Assembly (NCBI GenBank): GCA_002352665.1
Contig: DEIV01000146.1
Location: 1 to 10,922 of the forward strand
Source of the DNA: Flavobacteriaceae bacterium UBA2765
GTDB taxonomy: Bacteria > Bacteroidota > Bacteroidia > Flavobacteriales > Flavobacteriaceae
DNA length: 10,922 nucleotides
Direction of reading: 5' to 3'
Shown: one piece after another, positions 1-8,500 of the stretch
Layout of the letters: every line of letters begins with the position of its first letter
How positions within the stretch are numbered: the stretch's first letter is position 1
Program-made: the position numbers and the translations under genes
The notes under the pieces: generated by a model
The model's database searches: none
What the model saw: the letters and a program-made list of their open reading frames with translations, nothing else
Told to the model about the DNA's origin: nothing

Positions 1-220
1 TTAGTTTTTTATATTGATCTTCTAGAGCTTTTACAAGAAGTTTTCTGTGTGAAGTTGAAACAAGTTCAGAACCACGTTTTAATTCAATTTGCTTTTTGAA
101 GCCCTTAAAATCCGGATAATTGTTGAAATATGGATCAATACTTTTATGACTATCTAAATAATCGCATATTGTTTTTGAAAAATATCCTGTGTCTTTATAT
201 GGTATGGTATTCTTTTTCAA
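1..220 (-). CDS. bshC: BshC, bacillithiol biosynthesis cysteine-adding enzyme (N-terminal part only, cut by window start)
   Basis: 73 codons are visible; the rest lies beyond base 1. The protein begins MKKNTIPYKDTGYFS and continues with ICDYLDS, PYFNNYPDFKGFKKQI and an HRKLLVKALEDQY segment. This order (TGYFS near residue 11, then a short Tyr-Phe-Asn/Pro-Asp stretch, then an R-x-x-L-V-x-A-L-x-x-Q-Y helix) is how flavobacterial BshC proteins (usually about 530 aa) begin. In the known pathway BshC is the putative ligase adding cysteine to glucosaminyl-malate, the last step of bacillithiol synthesis in the cytoplasm. No ATG is available: the frame is closed by the TGA of the upstream methyltransferase at 224-226. 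The only sensible start is TTG at 218-220, three bases after that stop, which implies translational coupling. The family call rests on reading the N-terminus, with no alignment; the start is less certain than the identity. Confidence 0.8.
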   Translation of the reverse strand, partial: MKKNTIPYKDTGYFSKTICDYLDSHKSIDPYFNNYPDFKGFKKQIELKRGSELVSTSHRKLLVKALEDQYKKL

Positions 221-223
221 CGA

Positions 224-940
224 TCAACAGGTTTTTTGAAATAAGGTATATACATAATTTCGATCCTCTCCATTGGGCATAGTATACATATAATTAAAAC
301 TATCTTTCAACAAATAAGCAGATCCCAACTTTTCTTGAAGCATTTTCTCATCATATCTTTTTACCGGTAAACCACTACACATGGTTGCACTTTCTAAATT
401 AAAAACCGCCAAAATTACATGACCATTCGTTTTAACTTTATCATCTAGCAATTTAAAATAAGCATCTTGATCTTTATCCTCAATAAAAAAATGCAATACA
501 GCTCTATCATTCCAAACATCAACTTTAGCAATATTTTTTAGCGATGAAGGATTGACCAAATCATCAACAATCCAACTTACATTATCCTGTTTTTCTCCAA
601 TTCTATTTTTAATGGTATTTAAGGCACAGCTACTAATATCATTGGCCATTAAATTGGTATATTTTTTCTCTAACAAACTATCAATCAATGTTGTTGAACC
701 TGCTCCTACGGTCAAAATCAATGCATCTTTAGCTACCTTAGATTTTTCTATTAAATTTAAACTTGGTGTCGATTCATATTCATACCAACCCAATTTAGTA
801 ACATCTGCATTTGTATAAATTGCACACCAATATTCACCTAAGTTTTTGGTGTTATTACTGGTTTTACAACCTTCATCAGTCAAACTACAAGAAGATATTT
901 CTTCACTCGTTGTATTACAGGAATCTTGTTTATGCATCAT
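224..940 (-). CDS. Class I SAM-dependent methyltransferase, candidate N-methyl-bacillithiol synthase
   Basis: 238 aa. A LGWYE-x5-PSL segment (residues 50-61) precedes a Rossmann SAM-binding strand-loop LTVGAGST (76-83). Next come the acidic end of strand 2 (NDIS, 100-103), a DD pair (126-127), WNDRAVLHFF (143-152) after strand 4, and a GHVILAVF strand (173-180). CSGLPVKRYD (188-197) follows. This layout fits small class I methyltransferases of the LGWYE...CSGLPV type. The N-terminal 35 residues are polar, with Cys 8, 18 and 25, and the last residue is Cys; whether these bind metal or a thiol is unknown. The gene starts 9 bases after the rimO stop and ends 3 bases before bshC, so it sits in the same operon. 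N-methyl-bacillithiol has been reported in Chlorobiaceae and in the flavobacterium Polaribacter MED152, made from bacillithiol by a SAM-dependent enzyme (CT1040 in Chlorobaculum). The bshC neighbour makes that role plausible but unproven. The methyltransferase fold is secure; the substrate is inference. Confidence 0.85.
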   Translation of the reverse strand: MMHKQDSCNTTSEEISSCSLTDEGCKTSNNTKNLGEYWCAIYTNADVTKLGWYEYESTPSLNLIEKSKVAKDALILTVGAGSTTLIDSLLEKKYTNLMANDISSCALNTIKNRIGEKQDNVSWIVDDLVNPSSLKNIAKVDVWNDRAVLHFFIEDKDQDAYFKLLDDKVKTNGHVILAVFNLESATMCSGLPVKRYDEKMLQEKLGSAYLLKDSFNYMYTMPNGEDRNYVYTLFQKTC

Positions 941-949
941 ATTCTCATT

Positions 950-2272
950 TTAAACTGGTTCTCCCTGCAGATCAAAATCGCCTGCATCCATAATTTTTAC
1001 CTTTACAAATTGCCCTAATTGCACATAATGTTTAGTAGCATCAATAAGCACATCATTATCAACATCGGGCGAATCAAACTCGGTTCTACCAAAAAAGTAG
1101 TTCCCTTCCTTTCTATCAAAAATACAATTAAATATCTTACCAATCTTTTCTTGATTCAACTCAAAAGAAATCTGACTTTGTATCTCCATAATTTCTGATA
1201 CACGTTGCTCTTTTACTTCTTCCGGAACATCGTCTATTAAGGTAGCTGCATACGTGTTTTCTTCATGCGAATACGCAAAAGCTCCCAGTCTATCAAATCG
1301 TGTAGCGATTACCCAGTTTTTAAGCTCTTCAAAAATTTCTTGTGTTTCTCCAGGATAACCCACAATCAACGTAGTTCTAATGGCCATATTGGGGACAGCT
1401 GCCCTAAACTGTGTCAACAATTTATTAGTTTTCTCACGTGTAGTACCACGACGCATAGATGTTAAAATTTTTGTATTGATATGTTGTAAAGGAATATCTA
1501 AATAATTGCAAATTTTAGGCTCTTTATTCATTATTTCCAGCACATCTAAAGGAAAGCCCGTTGGAAAAGCATAATGCAAACGGATCCATTCAATACCCTC
1601 CACTTTAACCAAGGCGTCTAACAAATCTGCCAAAGCTCTCTTTTTATATATATCTAGTCCGTAATAGGTAAGATCTTGTGCAATTAAAATCAATTCTTTA
1701 ATCCCTTTTTCCGCTAAATATTGAGCTTCCTTCACTAAATTTTCAATAGGTGTAGATTTGTGTTTACCTCTCATTAAAGGGATAGCACAAAAAGAACAAG
1801 GCCTATCGCAACCCTCTGCAATTTTTAAATAAGCGTAATGTTTAGGTGTGGTTGTCAATCGTTCACCAATGAGTTCATGTTTATAATCGGCTTCTAGCAC
1901 TTTTAATAAATTTGGCAGATCATGTGTGCCAAAATAAGCATCAACATCTGGAATTTCTTTTTCCAGATCAGGTTTATAGCGTTCGCTTAAACAACCAGTT
2001 ACAAAAACCTTATCTATTTCTCCTCTTTCTTTTTTATGAGCATAATGTAAAATCGTATTTACAGATTCTTCCTTTGCTTTACCTATAAACCCACAAGTAT
2101 TAATGACCACAATATTACCCTCATCTCCTGAAACCTCGGGATCTTCTTCGTGTACTACTTCCTTACCATTGGCTTGTAATTGCCCCATTAACACTTCAGA
2201 GTCGTATATATTTTTGGAACAACCCAAAGTAATTACATTAATTTTATTTTTCTTATTAGATTTTGTTCGCAT
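950..2272 (-). CDS. rimO: RimO, ribosomal protein S12 methylthiotransferase
   Basis: 440 aa, the usual length. RimO is a cytoplasmic radical-SAM enzyme with two [4Fe-4S] clusters that adds a methylthio group to the conserved aspartate of ribosomal protein S12. The N-terminal UPF0004/MTTase domain carries its three cluster cysteines at C18 (TLGCSKN), C60 (INTCGFI) and C94 (VTGCLSERY). The radical-SAM motif CxxxCxxC is C155-C159-C162, within EGCDRPCSFCAIP and followed by RGKHKS. The C-terminal part (about 375-440) looks like a TRAM domain, ending KIMDAGDFDLQGEPV. The SKNIYDSE stretch after C18 and the RGKHKS segment favour RimO over the tRNA enzymes MiaB and MtaB. The ATG at 2270-2272 puts the first cysteine at the normal distance. 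It is first in the leftward operon with the methyltransferase and bshC. No damage is visible. Confidence 0.97.
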   Translation of the reverse strand: MRTKSNKKNKINVITLGCSKNIYDSEVLMGQLQANGKEVVHEEDPEVSGDEGNIVVINTCGFIGKAKEESVNTILHYAHKKERGEIDKVFVTGCLSERYKPDLEKEIPDVDAYFGTHDLPNLLKVLEADYKHELIGERLTTTPKHYAYLKIAEGCDRPCSFCAIPLMRGKHKSTPIENLVKEAQYLAEKGIKELILIAQDLTYYGLDIYKKRALADLLDALVKVEGIEWIRLHYAFPTGFPLDVLEIMNKEPKICNYLDIPLQHINTKILTSMRRGTTREKTNKLLTQFRAAVPNMAIRTTLIVGYPGETQEIFEELKNWVIATRFDRLGAFAYSHEENTYAATLIDDVPEEVKEQRVSEIMEIQSQISFELNQEKIGKIFNCIFDRKEGNYFFGRTEFDSPDVDNDVLIDATKHYVQLGQFVKVKIMDAGDFDLQGEPV

Positions 2273-2389
2273 AAAGTATTCTTTGGTCTTTAGTTTTTAG
2301 TCTTTAAAAATAAGATTCCCTCAACTGTGGTCGTTCTTGCTTCAACCTTCTATTTCCTTCAGTATGAGTTCAATTTTCAAAACCGTTTG

Positions 2390-2397
2390 CAAAAATA
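2390..2397 (-). promoter_or_regulatory. Possible -7 box for the rimO operon
   Basis: On the minus strand this reads TATTTTTG, matching the Bacteroidota sigma -7 consensus TAnnTTTG, about 118 bases upstream of the rimO start. I find no convincing TTG/TTTG -33 element at the usual distance, so the match may be chance in AT-rich DNA. Confidence 0.2.
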
Positions 2398-2520
2398 CGT
2401 TTTAGATATGAAACGCTGTGAAAATGGCATATTATTAGTTTAAAATTAACATTTTTAAAATAAAAATGCTATATTCGTTATTATAATTGATTGCTAGACA
2501 ATAATTTAATTTCTCTCTCC

Positions 2521-2528
2521 TATTTTTG
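2521..2528 (+). promoter_or_regulatory. Possible -7 box for the vgrG island
   Basis: TATTTTTG matches the Bacteroidota TAnnTTTG -7 consensus, about 87 bases upstream of vgrG. The nearest upstream TTG (2491-2493) is 27 bases away, longer than the usual spacing of about 19-21, so support is weak. If it is real, the leader RNA would contain the hairpin at 2530-2550. Confidence 0.25.
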
Positions 2529-2529
2529 C

Positions 2530-2550
2530 TGCCATTATTTTGCAATGGCA
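2530..2550. repeat. Perfect 7-bp inverted repeat in the vgrG leader
   Basis: TGCCATT (2530-2536) and AATGGCA (2544-2550) are exact reverse complements separated by 7 bases. There is no T-run right after it, so it is not a typical terminator. It lies just downstream of the candidate -7 box and could be an operator or a 5' leader hairpin. A second palindrome, TGATTA-a-TAATCA, lies at 2564-2576. Both are small enough that chance is possible. Confidence 0.4.
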
Positions 2551-2614
2551 ATAGTTAAATTATTGATTAATAATCAGTATAAAATTATCGATTAACCAAA
2601 AAAAAACAATTGCT

Positions 2615-4420
2615 ATGTCCAAAAATTTATCTAAACTATTTATAGACGGTTCAGAAGTATTAGCAGATGCCACCTTTCAAGTTGAAATTACCCAAATTAT
2701 GGGAACCCATAATCAATTTGCCGTTAGCTTTGCCACTAGTGCTAAAGAAGGCTATGGGGCTGCCCTAATGGATCAAACCATTAACTATATTGGTAAAAAA
2801 ATGAGTATTTCTTATCAAGATACCCTAGAATTTGTCGGTTTGATAAATGATGTACAATTACAAAAAACTGATGCAGCTACAGGTACCATCATTATCAGTG
2901 GTTTTAGTCCTGATGTGTTGCTATCTCATCGTTTTGATTGTATGAGTTTTGAACAAGGTAATACCTTGCAAGATGTTATCTCCGGAGCTATTAAAGACCA
3001 TAGTGCATTACAAAAGAATTTTGGCCATCAAATGGGTACTACCCTACCCTATACCGTACAGTATAATGAAAGTGATTATGCTTTTGTTCATCGTATGTGT
3101 TCTCGCTATGGCAAATGGTTATACAATAATGGTAAAGAACTGTGTGTGGGTAGAATTGGAGAAAAAACCGTTGAAGGTTTTTATGGTAAAGAATTAAGAA
3201 CTTTTGGTTTACATGGCTCTTTACAAGAACAGGGCTTTAGTGTCAATCAACACGATTGGATTCATAATACCCCTTTTGAAGGACAGTCCGGTAGTTCTAG
3301 CCCTTCTGCCAATCATCCCTATATACAAACCGTAAAACAAGGTTCTGATACTTTGTATAATACTCGAGGTTATTATAATTGGGTACATGGTCAGCCTGAG
3401 TTTAGCAGTCAGCAAGGTGTAGATGAAGCTACCAAGGCACATACCTTAGGTAAAACATCTAATATGCTAAGGGCTATAGGTACTTCTATCTTATATCAAT
3501 TAAGATTGGCAGATACTTTAAAAATACAGGGCTTTAATTTTATAGATGAATCCAAAAAAGATACTTATGGTAGTTATATGATCACTAAGATCGTTCATAG
3601 ATTTGGCAGTTCCGGTAATTATATTAATAGTTTTGAGGGTGTACCCGAAGGTACTGCCTATCCCGCATACAGCAATGCCTTTAATTTCCCTAGAGCAGAA
3701 AGCCAACGTGCCATAGTTAAAGACAATGCAGACCCTGATGGTTTAGGTAGGATAAAAGTACAATTTCCTTGGCAACAAAAAGATGGTGACAGCACTACAC
3801 CATGGATCAAAATGGTAACACCTTATGCCGGAGCTGATAAAGGATTTTATTTTATCCCTGAAAAAGGAGAAGAGGTATTGATAGGTTTTGAAGGCGGTAA
3901 TGCAGAAAGACCTTTTGTACTGAGTGCCGGATTTAATAAAACAGCCAATAGCTCTTTTGCAGATCCTGATAATAATATTAAGGCGATAAAGACCAGGAGC
4001 GGGCATGTTATTGAGTTAAATGATACCAAGGACGGTGAAAGTATAACTATAATTGACAAAAATAACAACACCATTTTTATCGATACTGCAAATAATAATA
4101 TTGAAGTCTCTGCTAATGAAACCATGACGTTTAATGCGAAGAATATTAAATTAAATGCGATAGAGACTATCAAACAAACCGCAGGTAAAGATTTTAGTAT
4201 AGCTTCAACAGAAGAAAATATAAATATTGAAGCTTCAAAAATAATTACGACAAATGCAGAAAATATTTTAACTAAAGCTAAAGATACTCATGAAACTAAA
4301 GCAAACGATATATTTGGTGCTGCTAAAAATGAAATCGATCTAAAAGCAAGTAAAAAAGCAAAATTTAGTTCAAAACTTACAGAGGTATCAGGTCAGAAAA
4401 ATAAGATTAAGTTGCCGTAA
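2615..4420 (+). CDS. vgrG: VgrG (TssI), type VI secretion spike protein, Bacteroidota type
   Basis: 601 aa. VgrG trimers form the needle tip of the T6SS and carry effectors into target cells. The N-terminal part (about 1-350) has the gp27/GPD-like fold, with the signature YNESDYAFVHRMCSRYGKWLY region near residues 149-170. The gp5-type OB domain spans about 365-440: AIVKDNADPDGLGRIKVQFPW (from 366), PWIKMVTPYAGADKG and GEEVLIGFEGGNAERPFVLSAGFN. After that comes an Asn/Thr-rich repeating region (about 460-601) that should form the beta-helical spike stem. It ends in a Lys-rich tail with no fused enzymatic domain, so the cargo must be a separate protein. The ATG at 2615 is the first in frame; no Shine-Dalgarno is visible, only an A-rich leader. 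It heads a rightward gene set ending in a large putative effector. No tss core genes are here, so this is an orphan vgrG island. A contractile phage or extracellular injection system spike is the main alternative. Confidence 0.93.
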   Translation: MSKNLSKLFIDGSEVLADATFQVEITQIMGTHNQFAVSFATSAKEGYGAALMDQTINYIGKKMSISYQDTLEFVGLINDVQLQKTDAATGTIIISGFSPDVLLSHRFDCMSFEQGNTLQDVISGAIKDHSALQKNFGHQMGTTLPYTVQYNESDYAFVHRMCSRYGKWLYNNGKELCVGRIGEKTVEGFYGKELRTFGLHGSLQEQGFSVNQHDWIHNTPFEGQSGSSSPSANHPYIQTVKQGSDTLYNTRGYYNWVHGQPEFSSQQGVDEATKAHTLGKTSNMLRAIGTSILYQLRLADTLKIQGFNFIDESKKDTYGSYMITKIVHRFGSSGNYINSFEGVPEGTAYPAYSNAFNFPRAESQRAIVKDNADPDGLGRIKVQFPWQQKDGDSTTPWIKMVTPYAGADKGFYFIPEKGEEVLIGFEGGNAERPFVLSAGFNKTANSSFADPDNNIKAIKTRSGHVIELNDTKDGESITIIDKNNNTIFIDTANNNIEVSANETMTFNAKNIKLNAIETIKQTAGKDFSIASTEENINIEASKIITTNAENILTKAKDTHETKANDIFGAAKNEIDLKASKKAKFSSKLTEVSGQKNKIKLP

Positions 4421-4450
4421 AATATTAATACCAAAAAAAAAAGACGAATT

Positions 4451-4765
4451 ATGAAACAATTTTTAATAACAATTATTGCAAGTCTTACTATACAAACTAT
4501 TAGACACATTTATAATAATAGAAAAATAATAGTATCAGCTTTGAATTTAAATTCATTTAAAGAGTTAGGTGATATGTTAACAGATTTTATGACTAAAAAA
4601 ATCACTCGAAATGATATTTTATTATGGTTTGGTCAGGCATTATTTATTTGTGCTGTAGTTATAGCATTACATGCTGCCAAAAATATAACACAGTATAGTG
4701 TGCTTTTTATTACATTTATTGTTATTGGAGGTTATTTTACATTTCCAAGGAGAGAAAATGCTTAA
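4451..4765 (+). CDS. Small hypothetical membrane protein in the vgrG island
   Basis: 104 aa, not recognised. An N-terminal hydrophobic helix (about 3-17, without a lipobox) is followed by a polar, partly basic stretch (18-55). Two further hydrophobic helices lie at about 59-76 and 82-96, and the tail FPRRENA is charged. This gives a likely inner-membrane protein with two or three passes. It lies 30 bases after vgrG and 15 bases before the next gene, so it is probably co-transcribed. Small membrane proteins in T6SS effector islands are often immunity proteins or accessory factors, and either role would fit an effector that attacks membranes. That is context only. The ATG is preceded by an A10 run (4433-4442) and GACGAATT, with no clear ribosome binding site. 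Confidence 0.7.
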   Translation: MKQFLITIIASLTIQTIRHIYNNRKIIVSALNLNSFKELGDMLTDFMTKKITRNDILLWFGQALFICAVVIALHAAKNITQYSVLFITFIVIGGYFTFPRRENA

Positions 4766-4780
4766 CTAATTAACATTTAC

Positions 4781-5527
4781 ATGAAATATCTAATCTACAT
4801 ATTATTACCTATACTATTTGCTTCAACCTGTACTCGTAAACAGTTAGCAGTTACCCATAAACAATCTGCAACCAATAGTATTAGTAAGCAAGACAGTGCC
4901 TTACAAGCCTACAAAGCCCAAAAACACCGTTTTAAGGTTAAACTATGTAAATTATATTATAATGACCAGCAAGTAAGATTGGATAGTTTACATAATTTTG
5001 AAAAAATATTTGGGAAGAATTATACTGCAAATGAAATAGGATTCTATAAAGATGTTCCACTTTCTTTTCAATGGAAAAATAAAAGTTATGAAGATACTAT
5101 TAATAGGTTTGTTTACAGACTCTCCATCCGTTTAAGCCATAGCCCATCTTATCAACACAATATAGATATTGGGGCAACACATAGAAATAACAGAATAGAC
5201 TCTATTGCACATGCCTCACCCGTATTAAAAGGTTATATGCTTATAGATGGGCAGTTGGTACATGCTAATAGTACACTAGAAGAAATAAATACTTATCGAA
5301 AAGAACAAGGTTTATCCTTATTTAGAACTTTTTTAGGTGATATCTTAGATCAAATTATAGGATATGGAAATAATTATTGTGACCCGGAGTTTAAAAAAGA
5401 ACCTGAAAGATTTACAACATTTTTACATTTTTACTTTGATGAATCTTCAGACTATTTTGAACATAAACCTGGCTATCGTCGAACAAGCATATTAAATTTT
5501 GGATATGCTTATACTCAGGAGTATTAA
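4781..5527 (+). CDS. Putative lipoprotein, candidate immunity protein for the HET-C effector
   Basis: 248 aa, no family recognised. The N-terminus MKYLIYILLPILFASTC is a short hydrophobic signal ending in Cys17. The ASTC box is a weak lipobox because Thr at -1 is unusual, but Cys placement and the polar sequence after it fit a type II signal peptide. The mature part is soluble, with many Tyr, His and Asn, and includes a GYMLIDGQLVHANS segment and an LHFYFDESSDYFEH segment near the C-terminus. It is predicted to be exported and membrane-anchored. It lies between the small membrane protein and the large effector, 12 bases before the latter. Periplasmic lipoproteins commonly protect against lipase or membrane-acting T6SS effectors, so an immunity role is plausible, though immunity genes more often follow their toxin. 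Confidence 0.75.
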   Translation: MKYLIYILLPILFASTCTRKQLAVTHKQSATNSISKQDSALQAYKAQKHRFKVKLCKLYYNDQQVRLDSLHNFEKIFGKNYTANEIGFYKDVPLSFQWKNKSYEDTINRFVYRLSIRLSHSPSYQHNIDIGATHRNNRIDSIAHASPVLKGYMLIDGQLVHANSTLEEINTYRKEQGLSLFRTFLGDILDQIIGYGNNYCDPEFKKEPERFTTFLHFYFDESSDYFEHKPGYRRTSILNFGYAYTQEY

Positions 5528-5539
5528 CCTTATAGTATT

Positions 5540-8500
5540 ATGAAGAAAAAAATAGCTTTAGAAAATTACCCTACCTCTGCAGGTATCGTAAAAAAAGTAC
5601 CAAATTCAACCGCCACACTTAACGGCGTGCCTATTGCTACCCTAGATAGTGTTTTGGTACATAATAGTATTGGTGCAGATGCCCCTATAGAATTTACAGA
5701 TGGTGTATTGCTTAATGATAGCCCACTTACTTTTGTTGATGCCAAAACAGCAGGTGGTGCTACCATACAAGATGCTGGTTTAGCAACAGCTACTATTGAA
5801 GGGCCAACCCAGGTTGTAATACCAGATGAACCTGAAAAAATCATTAAATCTAAAACTGTTGAGTTAAAGAGTACCTATGCTATGGAGCAAGTACAAGAAT
5901 TAGCTAAAGAATGGGCAGGGAGTACTTTCTATTTGTTTCTTAAACTGTTTTTTAATAATAATATCCCGGTAAAAGCATTTCAAGATTTGTATAAAGATAT
6001 GAGCGAAAAAAAACTGCTCAATCCTAACATAGAAGTGGTAAAAAGAGCTACAAACCTTATCGCTTCTTTTCCAGATCCTAAAAAAGAAAAAATTACAGAC
6101 CCAATTATTCGTATAAACGAAAAATGGGTACTTCAAGCAGTTGAAGGAGACAAGAATACCAGTGGCAAAGAAAAAAAAGAAAGCATTGCTTTGGCAAAAT
6201 CTAAATTATTAAGTGGTTTATTAGAAGAATATGGGCATTATCTAGATAATTTGTTGCGTTTTACCTATAGCTTAGTACAAGGCGATACTAAAGGCGATGA
6301 AGGAGCTACATTCAAAAAATATTTTTTAATCAATTTTAATTTTCTTACAGATAAAAAATTGCACTTTGCTGATGCTTATATTGATGGTGCCAAAACCGAA
6401 CTGATATTAGACTTTACTGAGTTTCAACAAGAATTTCAAGACCTAAACAAAGAACTCGATGGCGAAGAATTTTTTAGTGCAGGCGAAGGCAATCTCCTTT
6501 TAGAACAATATGGGCATTTTGGGCTAGAAAAAAAAGCATTGGGCGGTAATAAAGGTAAAGATATAATTTTGGATGAAAAAGAACTCAGTCATCTCTATAT
6601 AGGCAATTATATGCGAGATATGAGTCAGCTTATTAACCCCATGTTTAACTATTTAACTCCTGAAGAAAAAAGTAAGGTAGAAAGTGTAAATCCTGATGCA
6701 ACCTTTTTAGATGGTTTTGGTTTGTCTATGCTTTCTAGAAAAGGATTTACGCGTGTGGTAGAATTATTAGCAGCTTCTGAAATGCGCAAAATTACCGAAG
6801 ACAATTCTAATCCAAAAGCTGTAGGTGGACCGGCTAGAGATTGGGTAGAGCCAAAAAAAACTGGTTTGCCAGATAGTAAGGTGAAAGAGATTATAGAAGA
6901 TACCCTAATAGATTTAGGTTTAAAAGCAGCACAAGTTGCTTTAGATTATAGGCTGTTTGTCAAACATTACAAAAGTATAGACCAAGAAGAATTAGGGGTG
7001 TACAAACCTGAAGAGCATATAGATAGTCCGTTGGGTGTTACTGTTTTTGATGGAATTAAAGACGACTTATATTATTGTAACATGAATGCCAAACCTGCTA
7101 TAGGTGATGAATTTGGTATGAAAATGCATATACGCAATCATAACCCAAATACTAGTGGCAAAGATATTAGAGATAAACCGGCGGAAAATATTGGTAAAGG
7201 TACTGGCAAATACGCTAAAGGATTAACCACCGCGGTGGCGGAAATGGAAAGTCAATTTAAAAAATTTTATCAAAAATACGCATCTGCAGGTGGAGATAAA
7301 AGAAAACAAAATGATGCCATGCGTTATTTGGGTAATGGCTTGCATATTGTAGAAGATTTTTTTGCCCACACTAATTTTTGTGAAATTAGTATTATTAAAG
7401 CAGGTATAGCAGTGCATCCTTGGGTCGATTTTAATAGCCCAGAATTAAAAAATTATAAAAATGGTAAACGTTTTAAAGTAAAAAATGATTTAGCACAAAG
7501 AAGGAGTTATGATGATAGTGATAGTTGTTCAGGCACAGAAGAAATAATTAAAGCTTATTACACTAGTAGTGGCAGTGCTAAAAACACATATAAAAAATTA
7601 GATGATTTTGATGCAAATGGCTATTATTTTTCTATAAATAATAGCAAAACATCAACAACTTATTTTGCAAAAGCAATTAAAAAAGATAGTAATGGGGTGA
7701 TTATCTATGATGCACATTTAGCGGTAGGTACTGTATTGAGTTATAAAGGTAAAAACTATGCGGCTCAAATACCTTTGGTCTCTAGTTATTTTTCTACGTT
7801 AGATACCATACATTCATTAGTGCATGTCTTACAAGGCACTTTAAAACCAAAAGAAATAACACTTACAGGTATTTTAAGCGATAATGAGTTTGGTGGTAAA
7901 TATGGTAAATTAGTGCTAGACCTTAGTGATATGATTATTTTACACATGTTGAATGATTTAGCACAAAGTCAAAAAGAAAGAAACAAATCAGGAAAGGAGA
8001 CAGGTTTAGATCTAGATTATAATAAAATTTTAAAATATTATATAGAATTGATTAAATACCGAGGTATGCTATTTTCTATTATAGCGAATCTCTCAAAAAA
8101 AAATATATTATATGCTTTTATTGCAGACATCATTATACGTGCTATTAACACTTTGTATGTCACTATTGTGAATTTGGTAAAATCTATATTGGTAGATGTT
8201 ATGGAGCTTGTAGCGATAGGAATAGCTGCCTATCAAAACACAGAATTATCTAGAGAAGTGGGTACCAACCCCAGTCATAGCCAATTGGCAAAAGACCATC
8301 ATGAACATCCATTACATACCTTAGCCGCTAATTTGGCAATGATCGCTGTAAAGGATATTGGCAATGTATTGAAAGCTTTAAAAGATAACAAGCCTTTTAA
8401 AGGAAAAAAAGTACTCTCGAGTCATTTTATAGAAACTGCTAAGAAATATATGATACATCCTTCTCAGAGTGATTGGATGGATGCTGAAACACGTACTTGG

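Larger units (their letters stand above)
2273..2614. other. Divergent intergenic region between rimO and vgrG
   Basis: 342 bases without a coding frame. It must hold the promoters of the leftward rimO operon and of the rightward vgrG island. Near rimO there is a short direct repeat, GTCTTTA at 2286-2292 and 2300-2306. The vgrG side is extremely AT-rich and holds two small palindromes and a run of nine A (2598-2606) just before the vgrG start. There is no tRNA, no riboswitch-like fold that I recognise, and no classical Shine-Dalgarno site before vgrG. Confidence 0.7.

Noticed and set aside
552..2300. Plus-strand open frames opposite the methyltransferase and RimO
   Set aside because: The minus-strand proteins are unambiguous; the plus-strand translations are antisense shadows without recognisable domains.
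2286..2306. GTCTTTA direct repeat near rimO as a CRISPR or iteron
   Set aside because: Only two short copies, low complexity, with no regular spacing or further units.
2949..4173. Several 60-108 codon open frames overlapping vgrG on both strands
   Set aside because: They lie wholly within the clear VgrG frame, show low-complexity translations and have no separate start signals.
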